Shown in pieces: positions 34,876-47,245 of a DNA stretch of 64,000 bases. Made by a program: the position numbers and the translations under genes. Below the pieces are notes generated by a model. That model saw only the letters and a list, made by a program, of their open reading frames with translations. It had not been told where the DNA came from and did not search any database. The stretch lies in assembly GCA_020465985.1 (NCBI GenBank), contig JAANYP010007199.1, forward strand, positions 248,001 through 312,000, written 5' to 3'. Within the stretch, counting starts at the first letter, position 1; every line of letters starts with the position of its first letter. Source of the stretch: Centrapalus pauciflorus. Lineage: Eukaryota; Streptophyta; Magnoliopsida; Asterales; Asteraceae.

Positions 34876-37480
34876 ATGGCCAAACCCCCCAAATTCAATC
34901 AACAAAACTTCTCTGGTTGAAAGTGTAGAATGATGCTCTACTTAGAGAATCTAGATGTAAAACTGCCATAGATAGTAATGGAAGGTCCCTATGTGCCAAC
35001 TTCTATTACTACTATCACTCCTGTGGTTGAAGGAGCTGCCCCTGAGATCAGAACCTTTGAGAAGGCCAAAGCTCAATGGTCTGATTAAGACAAAAGACTG
35101 GTTGCTTTTGATGCAAAAGCCAGGAACAACCTGGTCATTTCTCTTCCTAATGATGTGTTCAAACAGGTTGAGAAAATGAAAACGGCAAAGGAGATGTGGG
35201 ATACTTTGTGTACCGTCTATGATGGTCCCACAATCACAATGGATAACAGGATCAACAATCTTGTTAGACAATATGAACTCTTCTTGGCAAAACCAAAGGA
35301 GTCACTCACAGAAACCTATTCCAGGTTCACTGCTCTTATCAATGATCTTAAAGCTGTTGGGATCACAAAGAACAGCTTAACTCTGGCGAACAAATTCATT
35401 GGAAATGTATGGATCTCGTAAACTTGTATGGATCCCTACTGAATGATGAGTAGTCAAGGAAATAGAAAAGAAATTCATTGGAAATGTCTTAGAGAGGTGC
35501 TGCCTTGGTGGCCAGCGTGAGACAACCTGTTGGTCAAGTATGTGATGTGTTCACACAACCTAATCAACAAGCTGATGATGAAAGTGAAGAGATGTTTGAA
35601 GAGGAAGACGGTGAAGATCTTGCTGAACTTGATGATGAGCAAATGATTTCAATGCTCGTCAAAAAGTTCAACAAGAATAGGTTCGGTGGAAGAATGCTGC
35701 AGAGGAACTCAAATGTTGTCAAAAAGAAGGCATTTGATAAAACTAAGGCTGAGTGCATTAAATGTGGCAAAACTGGTCACATAGCTTCTGACTGTGTGTC
35801 TAAAGCTGTTGGTCAGTCATCCAAACCATTCAAGACAAACAGGGACGATGGCTATAGGGTTAAGTACCTTATGGTCATGGCTAAGCTGAAAAAGTTGGAA
35901 AACTCACTGGCTTCCAACAAGCAAAAGGGACTCATGGATGAGATATGTGATTGGGAGGAATCTGATTCATCCTCAGATGAAGAAAATAACAACTGTCTGA
36001 TGGCCAACACTGATGTCCCATCATCAAGAAACTTCAAACAAGACCTAGCTGAAGTCTTCAGCAGCGTACAAAACTGGAATCCCACAATGATGTACAAGGT
36101 ATAAAACTTTATGGCTAATAGTTCTGATGAAAAAGTAAAAATGTTTGAGTATATGCTTGTTGATTTAAAAGATGTTGTTGAGAAGCACAATGTTTTACTG
36201 TCTGAAATCTCAAAGCTTAAAACTGCTCTTGACATAAAATCTAGCAAACTGGACAGTTTCCATAAGTTGGAAACTGAGCTTGATGGATTAAAACACATCA
36301 ACTCCATTTTACTAGAAGAAAAGAGAGAAACAGACATAAAACATGTAAAGATTCAAAAGATAGTTGACTCTTGGTGCCAATCTGCACAAAAATTCAGCCA
36401 TTGCATCAGTCAACAGATCCCTGCACAAATCCAAGCCTATCTTGGAGGGGATCTTGACAAAGCAACTTCTATTCTTGAGATAGATAATCTGAAAACTGAC
36501 TTATCCACTCTTGGTGAGCTTCCCAGTACTTTCATTCAGAAAGTAAATGGTAAGCTAATCTCAACAAACAGGTTTGTCAGGCCTCAAAATACTGACAGCT
36601 TGTGTGAAAAAGCTCCAAAAGCTGATGATGGAATATGTTCTCCATCAAATCAGCTTGCTAAGTGCTCTGCTGATTCAGACAAGCAAAAGAAAGGAAAACA
36701 AGCACAAGCTGCCGCTGTGGACTCTAAACCTGTTGACAAAACAGGATCTAGGTCCAAAACTGATGGTAAGAGACCTGTTAATCCTTTTGATGGTAAACAT
36801 TTTGATAAAGAGTTTTCAAAAAGGTAAGCAGCCTGCTTTCAACAGGGGTAAGTCTCATGTTGAAAGTACATCTGCTGTGGCTTCAAATAAGTTTTTAAAT
36901 CATAGTGGAAAATTGGTTATAAACGAAGGTAAGTCTTTCAAAACCAAAAGTTGTGATTATATTGATAGGTAACATCCATCACATCTCAGTAAGAGCAAAG
37001 GCAAAGCCATTGCTCAACCCGAGAAATCTAGGAATAAGTTTTCTAAACCTGTTGAAGGTCAAAGGCAAATAAAACATCCTGTGTTTGATATCTGTCCTCC
37101 CAAAAAGAGGAAAGAAGATACAGGCAAAGCTGTTGCCATTGTGCCTTCCACCCAAACTGTTGATTCATCTAAAAATAGTAATAAGTTTGCTAAACTTGCT
37201 GACAGAACAAATGAATAACTCAGAATATGTTTCTGAAGGCTCTTGTTCCAAAAAGGCTAAAAAGAGAACATGCTATAAGTTTGGAAAGAAGACACATATG
37301 GCCAAAGATTGTCCTGACACTTAGGACATGAGGCCTGTTGACTCTGCTATTTCAATCATTGCCAAAACGAGCAGTGTTGGAAGTAACATAGTCAATGAGG
37401 ATGGTATCTAAGCTGATACCATCCAAATAGGAAATATTAGTGTGGATATCCCTACGATGAGTTCCTCTAAAAACAACTAA
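34876..37480 (+). pseudogene. gag of C (capsid domain, CCHC knuckle, coiled coil)
   Basis: ATG at 34876 opens MAKPPKFNQQNFSG. Stops follow where Trp would be expected (TGA, then TAG), suggesting decay by G-to-A change. The capsid part continues in KARNNLVISLPNDVFKQVEK and MWDTLCTVYDGP. The frame 35505-36104 has an acidic run and the knuckle CIKCGKTGHIASDC. A long helical region follows (36111-36827). A second knuckle-like motif near 37260-37320 has one Cys changed to Phe (CYKFGKKTHMAKDC). The gag frame seems to end with the TAA in AACTAA at 37475-37480. Confidence 0.82.
37399..37424 (+). other. Perfect 10-bp hairpin near the gag end of C
   Basis: ggatggtatc, a six-base loop (taagct), then gataccatcc. 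It lies about 50 bases before the gag stop and splice-like signal. Confidence 0.7.
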
Positions 37481-37503
37481 TATTTTCTCATGACACTCTG
37501 CAG
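37475..37503 (+). promoter_or_regulatory. Splice-acceptor-like signal at the gag/protease junction of C
   Basis: AACTAA (gag stop and branch-like site), then a T/C-rich stretch and CTGCAGG with AG at 37502-37503. The first protease residues (VWYLD) follow directly. Same layout as in A and B. Confidence 0.5.
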
Positions 37504-38391
37504 GGAAAACAACCATCCCAGGTTTGGTACTTGGACAGAAGCTGCTAGAACCATATTGTGTGCATCAGGATTACCTTCATCATTCTGGGCTGAAGCTGTC
37601 ATTACTGCCTGCTTTACCCAAAAAAGATCCTTGGTGGTGAAAAGGTTCAACAAGACACCCTATGAGTTAATCAAAGGCAGGAGGCCAAACATTAGCTATT
37701 TCCATGTGTTTGGATGAGAGACCAACTGGCAAAGTTTGAACCCAAAGCTGATGAAGGTGTGTTTGTTGGATATTCTGCTATCTCCAAAGCTTACAGAGTA
37801 TACAACAACAAGAGAAAGGTGATAGATGAATCTATCAATGTCACCTTTGAAGAGTCTAGGAGTGCCTCCACCAAAGCTGTTCCTGAATCAGTTTCAGGAG
37901 AATTCAGCTTTGATGATCTTATGCATTCCATCAATGAAGGAAAGGACTCAAAATCTTCCACTACATCCGGAGTGGAACCTGCTAATCATGATGAGCATGA
38001 TGATGATTATGTTGATACACCCTCTGTGAATAAGTGTACTGACATGATTACAACCTCATGTCCAGAACTAATCAATGCTGATTTTCCTGGATCCTCTGCT
38101 GATATGTTCAACAATGGAGAGTCATGCTCAACAAGTGAACAGGCTAAAGATATCGGTGTGTCTGAAAATCTTGAGAAAGTGGATGAAGCACTTAAAGATG
38201 CCAATTGGATCACTGCCATGCAAGAAGAACTCAGTCAGTTTTATAGAAACAATGTATGGAAGCTGGTCCCTGCTCCTAAAGGAAAAATAATAATTAGCAC
38301 CAAATGGGTTTTCAGGAACAAGATGGATGAGCAAGGGTATGTCATTAGAAATAAGGAAAGACTAGTTGCTCAAGGCTATAGATTTGAATAA
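37504..38391 (+). pseudogene. Protease stub, integrase C-terminal part and linker of C
   Basis: After GKQPSQVWYLD, where protease would start, the sequence jumps within a few codons to EAARTILCASGLPSSFWAEA of the integrase C-terminal part. Almost all of protease and the integrase zinc finger and core are therefore deleted. VFVGYSAISKAYRVYNNKRK and an acidic linker follow, then WITAMQEELSQF and the start of RT (STKWVFRNKMDEQGYVIRNK) to a stop at 38391. A frame change lies at about 37715. Confidence 0.85.
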
Positions 38392-39704
38392 GGCATTGAC
38401 TATGATGAAACATTTGCTCCTGTGGCCAGGATAGAGGCAATTCGTTTATTTCTAGCCTACGCTGCTCATAAGAGCATGAAGGTACTTCAAATGGATGTGA
38501 AGAGTGCATTTTTGAATGGCAAGCTGCAAGAAGAAGTCTATGTCGAGCAGCCGCAAGGTTTTGAAAATGAACATCATCCAGATTTTGTCAATAAGTTGGA
38601 CAAAGCCCTCTATGGTCTAAAACAAGCCCCTAGAGCCTTGTATGACACTCTAACTGATTTCCTTATGAGCAATGGTTATTCCAGAGATAAAGTGGATACC
38701 ACACTGTTCATAATGAATGTGAAGTCTGATATTATGCTTGTTCAAATTTTTGTGGATGACATAATATTTGGTTCTACTAATGAGCAGTTATGCAAGAATA
38801 TTTCACTTCTCATGAAATCAAAATATGAAATGAGTATGATGGGATAACTTACTTTCCTTTTAGGATTACATGTTAAACAAACCTCAAATGGAATTTTCAT
38901 AAATCAAAGAAAGTACACTTTAGATCTTTTGAAAAAGTTTAAATTTGATCAAAGTTCTCCTATCAAAACCCCAATGGCAACCAATGTAAAGTTGGATGAA
39001 GATGTTAGTGGCAAAGCTATTTTAGTAACAGCTTATAGAGGCATGATTGGGATCTTGCTATACTTAACTGCCAGTAGACTAGATATTATGTTTGCTACCT
39101 GTTTATGTGCTAGGTTTCAAGCTGATCCTAAAGAACCACATCTAGCTGCTGAAAAAGAATCTTTAGATATCTTAAGGGTACACCAGGTTTGGGTCTTTGG
39201 TATCCCAAAGACTCAAGTCATGAGCTAACAGGTTATTCATATTCTGACTTTGCAGGATGCATGCTAGATAGAAAAAGCACAACAGGTGGGTGTCAACTCC
39301 TTGGTGATAAGTTGATAAGTCGGTGTAGCAAGAAGCAGAACTCAGTTTCTACTTCTACTGCTGAAGCTGAGTATATAGCTACTGGAAGTTTCTGTGGGCA
39401 GATTCTATGGATGCAGCATCAGATTGAAGACTATCGACTTGTATATAGGAAACTCCTATTCTGTGTGATAATACAAGTGCTATATGTACCTCCGACAATC
39501 CTGTATTTCATTCCAGAACAAAGCATATAGAGGTCCGACATCATTTCATCAGGGATCACATCCAGAAAGGTAATGTGGAGGTATGTTTTATTTCCACAAA
39601 TGAACAGCTTGCAGACATTTTCACCAAGCCTCTTGATGAAAACAGGTTAAATTATCTGAGAAGCAAGCTGTGCATGTTAAATAAAAGTGACAAAGTGTCC
39701 TAAA
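38392..39704 (+). pseudogene. Reverse transcriptase and RNase H of C
   Basis: RT: DYDETFAPVARIEAIRLFLA, LQMDVKSAFLNGKLQEEVYV, LDKALYGLKQAPRALYDTL, and the catalytic block VQIFVDDIIFGSTNE, with Phe in place of the usual Tyr before VDD. Stops or frame changes occur near 38846, 39160 and 39230. RNase H: GYSYSDFAGCMLDRKSTTGG, STAEAEYIATGSFCGQILW, then in other frames HHFIRDH and EQLADIFTKPLDENR. A normal-looking stop is at 39704. Confidence 0.9.
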
Positions 39705-40268
39705 TGTTCTAAGTTATTATATGTCTCACACTGCTCTAGTCTCTCAGAACAGCTTAGGCAGAACAGGCTATGCATGTTCTAACACTTAGTCAATATCTTA
39801 AAACTTGAACACCTTGAGCGTATAACAGGTTTGACAATATCAGTGTTCACATCATACCTGGTCTGTTGATCAAATCTCCAACCTGCTCACTCTCTCAATC
39901 TGTCATACAGGACATTGTCTTGTAACCTAGTCAGCTATTGAACACAACCTGTTCTTTCATAGCTGAACTGGTTGAATGAGCAGCTTGAATAGTGAACAGC
40001 TTGTGATGACCCTGCTCATCACAGGTTTGACCGACAGCTTAGACCATCAGTTTTAATTACCTTTCTTCACAATTAAGTTACCTAATTTCTGTTTTTATTT
40101 AACTTAATTACTGCGGATAATGTGTGTTAACGTGTGTTAGTGACTAAAAAGGGCTCGAGTGGTCTGAAAACCATTCTGACATGGATAACCGTTCCGTTTT
40201 CTATTAAGACCTTTTCAAATCAACCGCCTAAACTTTTCTCTCTCATACCTACTCACATTTTCAAATCC
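39705..40268 (+). promoter_or_regulatory. pol-ORF2 gap of C with U3-like motifs
   Basis: No reading frame. It has many copies of GAACAG, GAGCAGCTT and ACAGCTTG (39730-40030), the same kind of motifs as the U3 of the C LTR (33850-33975). An 11-nt block, tgagcagcttg, is identical in both. The rest is AT-rich and leads to the TATA box. Confidence 0.55.
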
Positions 40269-40276
40269 TATAAATA
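40269..40276 (+). promoter_or_regulatory. TATA box of ORF2-C
   Basis: TATAAATA in cctataaatacccttct, 111 bases before the ORF2 ATG. A CT-rich stretch follows, then AACCCTAAA at 40329-40337, a motif frequent near plant transcription starts. The window between TATA and ATG looks like a plant 5' untranslated region. Confidence 0.6.
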
Positions 40277-40379
40277 CCCTTCTACTGTTTCATCTTCGTC
40301 TTCCTTACTAGTTCCATAACTTCCAAAGAACCCTAAAATCGACTAAGTGTCTTGTGCTCACATCGTCAGTACTTTCACT

Positions 40380-41436
40380 ATGGCTTACCGAAACGACCTC
40401 TTTCTACCTGTATTTGTTGGTACAAATTACGCCATGACTGCCACAGCCTGAAAATGATTAGATGGGAAATCTGCTACGTTTATATGATGTAGCAGAACCC
40501 ATGATTGGAGCCACCCTATTCAGGAATGATCTCTCCCCTACTTACAGTTTTTTATTTGCCTATGTGGTGATGTGCTTCAACAGCAAAGTTGGTTCTTTTG
40601 ACCAGCTCAACGGCGATGAGATCCTAATAGTCCTACAGCTCGTAGATGGGACTAACATGAACATGGCTTGGTGGATTTTTATGAACTTGAGGAACCTGGT
40701 GCAGTAGGAAACACGTCCAGCTGCTGTTCGATATCCAAGGTTTCTGAGCCACATCTTCAAGCATGTCGTGATGAGCATTTGTATAACTCTCAGCCTATGT
40801 TACGTACTGCTGCTTTCCCAGTGATTGGGAATAGAGTTTTCTACACCCCTGTACTTCCAAATGAGCGTCATCTATTTACTCCAGTGAGGAGGTTGCTTGG
40901 TATGGTAGAAGGACCCTCTCCTGTGAGGGTGGATCCAGTGACTGCTCCCCAAGGAATATCCAAATCTAGGACCAAATTTGTTAAAAGGGTCTTGGAAACG
41001 ACTGAAGCTGAGCTTGTCCACAAGAAGGCAAAAACGGCTAAGTCCAAGTCTGCCCCATCAGCCTCTGTGGCTGAGGGGGAGCAGGCTTCTCACCCAAGTT
41101 CATCTATTGAACCTGAAGCCTTTGTGGCTTGTTTCTCTGTGGCACCTGAGACTATGGAACAGGCCAACCCACCTGTTTCTGACCCAGTCTCACCACCAGT
41201 CCAAACAGAACCCCTCATCACTCTAAAGATGCAAAACCTTAGCAAAAAAGAAACCAACCGACCCAACTAGCCTCTCTGACCCCTCTCAACAGGTTCAGTT
41301 GAAAAAGAAGCAACCCCTGCTGCTTCTCCTATTTTGGGAGAAGGTTAAGCAATTTTGGAGCAGGCTTCACTCCAACAAGAGTCTACCCTGAGTCAGCCTA
41401 GGCCCTCTGGTTCCTCCCGACAGGTGCCAGTTGTAC
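40380..41436 (+). pseudogene. ORF2 of C, N-terminal domain reduced and 3' end cut
   Basis: ATG at 40380 (MAYRNDLFLPVFVGTNYA), then early stops. A second frame (40462-40707) holds the domain core (TLFRNDLSPTYSFLFAYVVM, then NMNMAWWIFMNL), comparable in position to SPKRTGWSEF...NFSNMIFQGM of ORF2-B. The frame 40668-41270 has a Val/Pro-rich part and a Ser/Pro/Glu-rich linker. No coiled coil or C-terminal domain is reached, because an LTR-like sequence begins at about 41437. Homology to ORF2-A and ORF2-B rests on position and partial similarity. Confidence 0.6.
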
Positions 41437-42740
41437 TATAACATCCCATTTTTGAGATAGGTATGTGGATTTATTTCATTGGATTAATTATTTAATTTGG
41501 GACCCGGGGGTATAAATTTGTATTTTAGGTATCGGGATTGATTTTTGGGTATCGGACCGAGTTAAACTCAAAACGTATATATTCTTTGGTCTTCAAATTC
41601 ATTTCCAAAAGCCATAGCTAAAGTGTAAGTGTGTGTTTTGTGAATTCAGCAACCATAATTAGAGATTTGGAGACTGGATTGGAGCTTCAAGCTGTTGGAT
41701 TCAACCTCATCTTCTTCCTTTGGAATTTGAAACCATATTTGAGTTAAATTTGAGCTTAAATTCATTGGTTAATTGTTGTTGATCATGGATAAGTAGTTGA
41801 ATTGAGTTTCGATATGTTTCTGAGTAAATTCGAATATATATGTGTGGCTAAAATCGAGTGGAATTGGTGATTGGGGATTAATCCCCTGGCTGTGCAAAAA
41901 CAGAGCAAACCTGGTGCTGTTCGTCCGTGAGCAGGCCGCGATCCCCTGATCGCGGGCCGCGATGTTCTTGGGTTGATCGCAGGCGGTTTAGCCTGAGCGC
42001 GGCCGCGACCGTGACCACGATGGTCAGTGCGGCCGCGATGCGACAATGGTTTCGGGTCGGGTTTTCGGGTTCTGTGAGTCTTGTGTTCGGGTCTTTGGGG
42101 TCTCGTGAGTTGTTGAGAATTGTGTCTAGAGTTGTTGGGTTGAGATTGTGATATTAAGTTGTGATATTGTGATTTCAGGGTCTCGCGTTGACAGGGTATG
42201 GAAAGGGCAGGGAACCGAGACTTAGTATAGCTAGCTCGGCAGATGAGTTTGCATGTTTTTGTTGAGATACTTGTACGATTATTTATTATACTTGCATGAT
42301 CTTTTATCGAGCCTTTTTATGAGATATCATGAGTTTTCTTACGAGCTTTTATTGAGATACTATCATGCTTGTATTATTGAGCTATTGTGAACTTTATTTT
42401 AAATATGAGATTTGAGACACTTGAGCTGTTGAGATACTAAACCGTACGGCTGGGCAAGGGTTGGGTCGCTCCCGATTCCCTTTTTAGTCCTGACGACTAC
42501 TTTGTGCGGTCTAGGGATTTGGGTACGTGGATTTATCCACACGAGTTGAGTGCCTATTGAGCTACTTTGTGGGATCTCATATACTTGTTCAGTAGAGAAC
42601 GCTGAACGTTTTATTATCGTGTTATTTATTTATTGAGTTTTATAATCGTGCATTAACCCTTGCATTCTCACCAGCTTTAGTTGACCTGTGTGTGTGGTTG
42701 TGTGTATCTCAGGTGACCAGACTGCCAGTAGGCCTGCTCA
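41437..42740 (+). mobile_element. Probable Ty3/gypsy LTR (E), perhaps solo
   Basis: Starts tataacatcccatttttg, the kind of start found in plant chromovirus LTRs if TG has become TA. It has a CpG-rich block at 41930-42050 with repeated gcggccgcga and gatcgcg. It has no protein domain. The right edge near 42740 is set only by the start of similarity between D' and the reverse strand of 53760-54720. No target duplication was found. Confidence 0.5.
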
Positions 42741-43078
42741 GGGTATTTTTATCTTTATATCATTGCAATTTAATTTCTTTTTTAGTTAATTTTATTTTAA
42801 TTTTATTTTATCTTATTTTTAAATAATTAGGATCTAGATCATTTACTAGGATTCATGTTAGTTGGAGAAACAAAATTGCGTAATAATCGGTTTGCTTAGT
42901 GTGAAGTGTTTCGCAAAGTTGAAAAAGTTCCGTAAAATGGAAAAGTTGAAAAAGTTGAAATTTTTTCCGATTTTCAAAATTTTCACTTAAGTTCGAAGAC
43001 TACCTAAGTTCGATGCTCAGCTTCACACGAACTTAAGGTCTCGAACTTGTCTCAGCAAAGTTCGTAACACATTGTGAG

Positions 43079-43086
43079 TATAAATA
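43079..43086 (+). promoter_or_regulatory. TATA box upstream of ORF2-D'
   Basis: TATAAATA in gagtataaatagggc, within a stretch dense in AAGTTCGAA motifs (42985-43070). The distance to the ORF2 ATG is 662 bases. In A the corresponding TATATAAA lies 653 bases from its ATG. Confidence 0.6.
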
Positions 43087-43259
43087 GGGCATTCACATTT
43101 AATACATTCACCTACTCTCGAATTTATATTCCTCACGAACTTAACAAAGCGATCTTGAAGTTGTCGTCCTTTTGATCTTAATTCCTGTTTCACGAAGCTC
43201 CACAAATTGAATCTCGAACTTACACTTAGATACTGTTGATTTAACTCTCACAATACTAA

Positions 43260-43745
43260 GTAAGTGGTTTTTGGGTCTTGTAATAGTGGGAATTTCGAAT
43301 ATTTTGAGTTTAAAGTAACTGGAAACTAGGTGGTTTAATCACGAAGTTTTAGGTTAAATAAATTAAAATTAATCATGAACAAACTTGATTCGAGCCTATT
43401 AGGACTGGATTCATTAGTCATTTAAGTCTAAAAAGTGTTTAAATCATGAGATTCAACTCATAAATGCCGATTTTGAACTTCTTCATCTGCTCACGAACTT
43501 GAGGAGTCTTCGAACTTAGATCAAAATATCTACAAGTTCGAAGATAACAAGTTCGAAGGCCTTAAGTTCGAAGGTTCTCATTCTGTTCAAACTTAAGTAA
43601 GTTCGAAGGGTTCTTTTCATAGTCTCGAACTTACAACTAAGTTAGAAGACAATTAAGTTTGAACGAACTTAATTATGTTCGAATGAGTTCAAATATTTTC
43701 GAAAATTTAAATTTTTAAAAATTTAACTATTTGTTGTGTTTGCAG
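43260..43745 (+). promoter_or_regulatory. Predicted 5' untranslated intron of ORF2-D'
   Basis: Donor ctaa|GTAAGTgg at 43260 and acceptor gtgtttgcAG at 43744-43745, three bases before the ATG (gcaggaATG). 486 bp, AT-rich. The acceptor is also present in A (TGTGCAG just before its ATG). Confidence 0.5.
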
Positions 43746-43747
43746 GA

Positions 43748-46600
43748 ATGGCAGACCGTGCTTTTTTCAATAAGCACAATATGTTTCTAACCATAGACCT
43801 TCAAGTTCCGAAAGCTCAGCAGTATAGAGAGATTTTGGAATACCAGACCAGATCAAGTGTGATGTACGCGTTGACCCATAATCCAACGCTGTTTATCCAA
43901 CACATCCGTCAGTTTTGGGCAACTCTACACGTGGACAGTTCAATGGTACCTCCGGTACCGAGGGCCACTGTAAATGATTAACTGATTTCGTTTTCAGTAG
44001 TAAATCTGAGAGAAATTCTTTAGTTAGGGTCATCAGAATAAGAAGATGGTCCGATAGATTTTCCTGCAGCGTTTAGGCAATCGGCCTTCCAACGAATGGG
44101 CTATGCTCAAGATTTAACAAAAGCATCCAATGTGAAGAGTGGACTAATTGGACAATGACGATTTTTGATGCATGTTATGCTCGTTTGTTTTGCACCAAAG
44201 AAAGTCGGATTTGATTCGATGATATCCAAGCTTCAATCAGGGATGATCTCGCTAATCTATAATAAGCCATTCAGCTTCTCGGGCTTTTTCTTTGCAGAGT
44301 TTGTCCACTAGGTCACAGCTCCCTCACGTGAACGATTTTTAATGTATCCACGTTTCGTGATGATGATCATCAGACATTTTTTTGCCAAATCTTCAACTGT
44401 TGCCGGAAGTAGTTGTAGTGGCAGCAATTTATAAGGGAATTTTCACTAACTGCCTGTCGGATAACTCAAGGAGGGCGGAGCAGGTCAGGCCCCAATTGAC
44501 TCCTTTATTAGGAGCCATTATAGATCCAGAGTTTGTGGCACCGAATGCCGAAGACTGGGAAGTTAACAAGCCTCATCAACGAGCACCGACACAGGCACCG
44601 GTTGCTCAGACACATCCTTCTCAAAGCACGACAGCGGCAACTGAGGCCTCTACATGGTGTCCTCAAGCTGATGCGATTCAAGAAACATTGGAGGAGATCT
44701 TCGCTCAAGGAGAAGCAGCTCAGGAATCTATTACTGAGGAGCTGATCAATGCTATTCTGGAACCGCCTACAACAATGGACGATATTTTCAAAGACGCCGG
44801 AATCAGCAGATCGGGCTGTGGAGTCTACATCCGATACAGACTCATAGATTGAAAGATATGAGTGAAGCCGCAAATCCCCTCACAGAGTTCGAGACACATG
44901 GATCTCGGCTTGTCGTACGCCGACAAAAGGTTCGTCGTCCAGCGTCCACACTTCGCGATGAAGATGCAGGAGATGAAGATTTTGTAACTGAAGAAGAGGC
45001 ATTGGTGGCAACGCAACAATGAGCCACGCGCCAACGCCTAGCTCAAGAAGCTCCATCCACCTTAACCGCCGGTCCATCCACCACAACCGCCGCTCCGTTA
45101 ACATCATCCACCCTGCAATCAAAATGAACCGCCGCTTCATCATCATCAACCGTCGTTCCGTCATCATCCACTGCCACCATTCCGACACCATCCACATCAA
45201 CAAACGACCAAGGCCATTCACAATTGAAAGCTAAAGTCGACTTCAAATCAGTCAAAATTCTCCAACTCACCAGGGTACTCACCGAGCTTCAACAGCACAA
45301 TACACAGTTGGATGAGCAGAAGGCCTATCTTCAACAGACTGTGACTGCCTAGCAAAATCAAATAGTCACTCAGACCCTAATGGAGCAAATATTAAATGAT
45401 CGTTCAACTCAAGGGGAGAGTTGTAGAGGAGACGAATTGAGGGGGATCTATAGAGAGGAAGTAAGAGGTGACCCTGGTGGATAACAAAAAGATAGTGAGC
45501 TAGCAGATCTTTCACAATAGTCTGCTCAACAATCTGATCTCCAGGGGGAGCCTAGATCATAAGGCTCAGACAAAGACAAAGGCAAGGCTCCCGAAGCTTC
45601 AGAATATGTTCAAGATGAAATGATTGGAGCCTTGGCCGGATTGGATGACGAGGATGCGAGATTTGATGTTGAAGACTATATAGATCAAGAAGAACTTGAA
45701 GAAGGTGAGTTCATCCCGGATAATATAGCTGACTGGAAATCAGACGATGAGATTGTGATTGATGAAGAAGATGCAGCTGATGAGATAGTGATTCAGAAGC
45801 AACCTATCACAGAGGTATATACAACTGAAGGTTAGAACATGATTGACATAGAAGTGCTTAAATATGCCTGAGCGGGAGCTTACAAAAGAAGAAAAGAGAA
45901 AACTATGGTTCAGGGCGGAAGAGAAGAAGAAGGATTTGGCTATGAAAGAAAAGATGAAAATTCCAACTCTAGGGAAGTTGTTTGGAAGCATTCTTAGCTG
46001 GTTCTTTGACAGAGATCTGCTGCTATTCATTCTAAAGATGAAAGATAGCTTTCAATATCTGAGAAGAAGGCTGAAGGACTTCAATTCTTTGCCTAAATGT
46101 GAAATTAGAGCCTTAGCCTGGAAGGAGCTGATCAACATTGGAGACGACACCTATGCTGAAGTAATTGCAAAGATCATCAGAAGGGAAGGTCGGTCTAGAA
46201 AATTTGAAAGGCTAAATCCGAGAATAGGTAAGAGGGTCATGGGCAACACAAGAATAGAACCGTTAACAGGCAGACCATGGTTGAAGATTCACTACAAGCC
46301 AGCCCGATGTCTGAAGAAAGTTCCACTGAAACCAATGCCACAAGATGTCCTAGGTGATCTTATGAGGTGGTATGTGGACAGTGAGATTGGAGAGGCTGTA
46401 ATGGAAGATAAGTAAGAAAATGTAATCTTGAGAGTATATGATTCCTTGCACCTCGTCAACCTGTTGAAGGATGACCTGCATAAACTTCATGGTCAGAAAA
46501 TTTCTTTTAATGAGAATTTGAGATCTGAAGGCAAGAAGTATCAGAAAGTTGTCAAAGTGTGTGTTGAGCAGGGACTTCATGCTCGTAGTAGTCTAAATTA
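43748..46600 (+). pseudogene. ORF2 of D' (longin-like, coiled coil, acidic and C-terminal domains)
   Basis: ATG at 43748: MADRAFFNKHNMFLTI, then YALTHNPTLFIQHIRQFWAT. After stops the domain continues with FAPKKVGFDSMISKLQSGMI and ERFLMYPRFVMM. A linker rich in Ala/Ser/Thr (about 45020-45200) is followed by a coiled coil (KILQLTRVLTELQQHN, then TLMEQILND), an acidic region (45620-45835) and the C-terminal domain in a clean frame of 183 codons at 45864-46415 (LQFLRRR-type, LPKCEIRALAWKELINIGDD, TYAEVIAKIIRREGRSRKF, CLKKVPLKPMPQDVLGDL). The last part (VILRVYDSLHLVNL-like) follows a stop. At least eight stops in total. Function unknown. Confidence 0.82.
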
Positions 46601-46644
46601 GCCTAGTTCTTTAAATTGGTGAATATCTAACTAGAAGCTATCGT

Positions 46645-46656
46645 CAAAGGGGAGTC
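46645..46656 (+). other. Polypurine tract of D'
   Basis: caaaggggagtc directly before the LTR start tgttggtacacc. Confidence 0.88.
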
Positions 46657-47245
46657 TGTTGGTACACCTTGTGTGAGGATAGCAATCTAGATATGTAATA
46701 GATAGTCAAATGTAATAGATGAGGATTAATTAATACAAGTTATGTTTGTTTAATTGTATTTGATGCCTACATTTGGATGTTAAGTTCTAGAATATAAAGA
46801 TAAGTTCTTGAATGTGAATATAAGTTCTTAAGGCTAAAGCCACGAACTTAAGTCACACCATGCGAACATAGGTAGCTTAAGATTGTAGGGTCTTGGGCTC
46901 GAACTTATATTTTCGTGGGCTTGGGCCTGAACGAACTTACGTAATTAAATATGAACTTAATTAGTTTATTCCACAACTTTCAGAGAATACAAATTTTAGA
47001 GCTTGTATTCGTGCACGTACGAGCTAGAAAAAGTTTCAGAGAGTTTTCAGAGCAATACATCGTGTGGGGTCGATTTTCCGATCGGCTAGCATCGTGTTCG
47101 ATCTATTAAGCGTCTAACAAGGATCGAACTGAAACGTTTCAGAGAGATTTCGCGCGTGATCGATCTGTTAAGCGTCAAACAAGGATTCCGCACTCGTTGG
47201 ACGACGTCGCGTCTTGATCCTATCCGTAGACGTGGTGACCTTACA
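46657..47245 (+). mobile_element. 3' LTR of D'
   Basis: 589 bp, from tgttggtacacc to gtgaccttaca. It has repeated TAAGTTCTTGAA / TAAGTTCTAG motifs near 46780-46850. Gypsy element T continues at 47246. Confidence 0.88.

Larger units (their letters stand above)
42741..47245 (+). mobile_element. A-type element D', 3' part (ORF2 and 3' LTR)
   Basis: Plus-strand sequence that matches the pol-ORF2 gap, ORF2, polypurine tract and LTR of A. The 5' LTR, gag and pol are not present to the left, where the E LTR and element C lie. It is inserted in gypsy element T; T resumes at 47246. Confidence 0.85.

Noticed and set aside
33654..41436. C as a complete element with two LTRs
   Set aside because: No copy of the 33654-34764 LTR is found to the right; the element ends inside ORF2 at about 41436.
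41783..42151. Short frames on both strands rich in Arg/Gly
   Set aside because: They come from the CpG-rich block of the probable gypsy LTR E and show no domain.
44880..45282. Minus-strand frames rich in Met/Trp/Arg and Asp/Val
   Set aside because: They are the antisense of the Ala/Ser/Thr-rich linker of ORF2-D' and low complexity.
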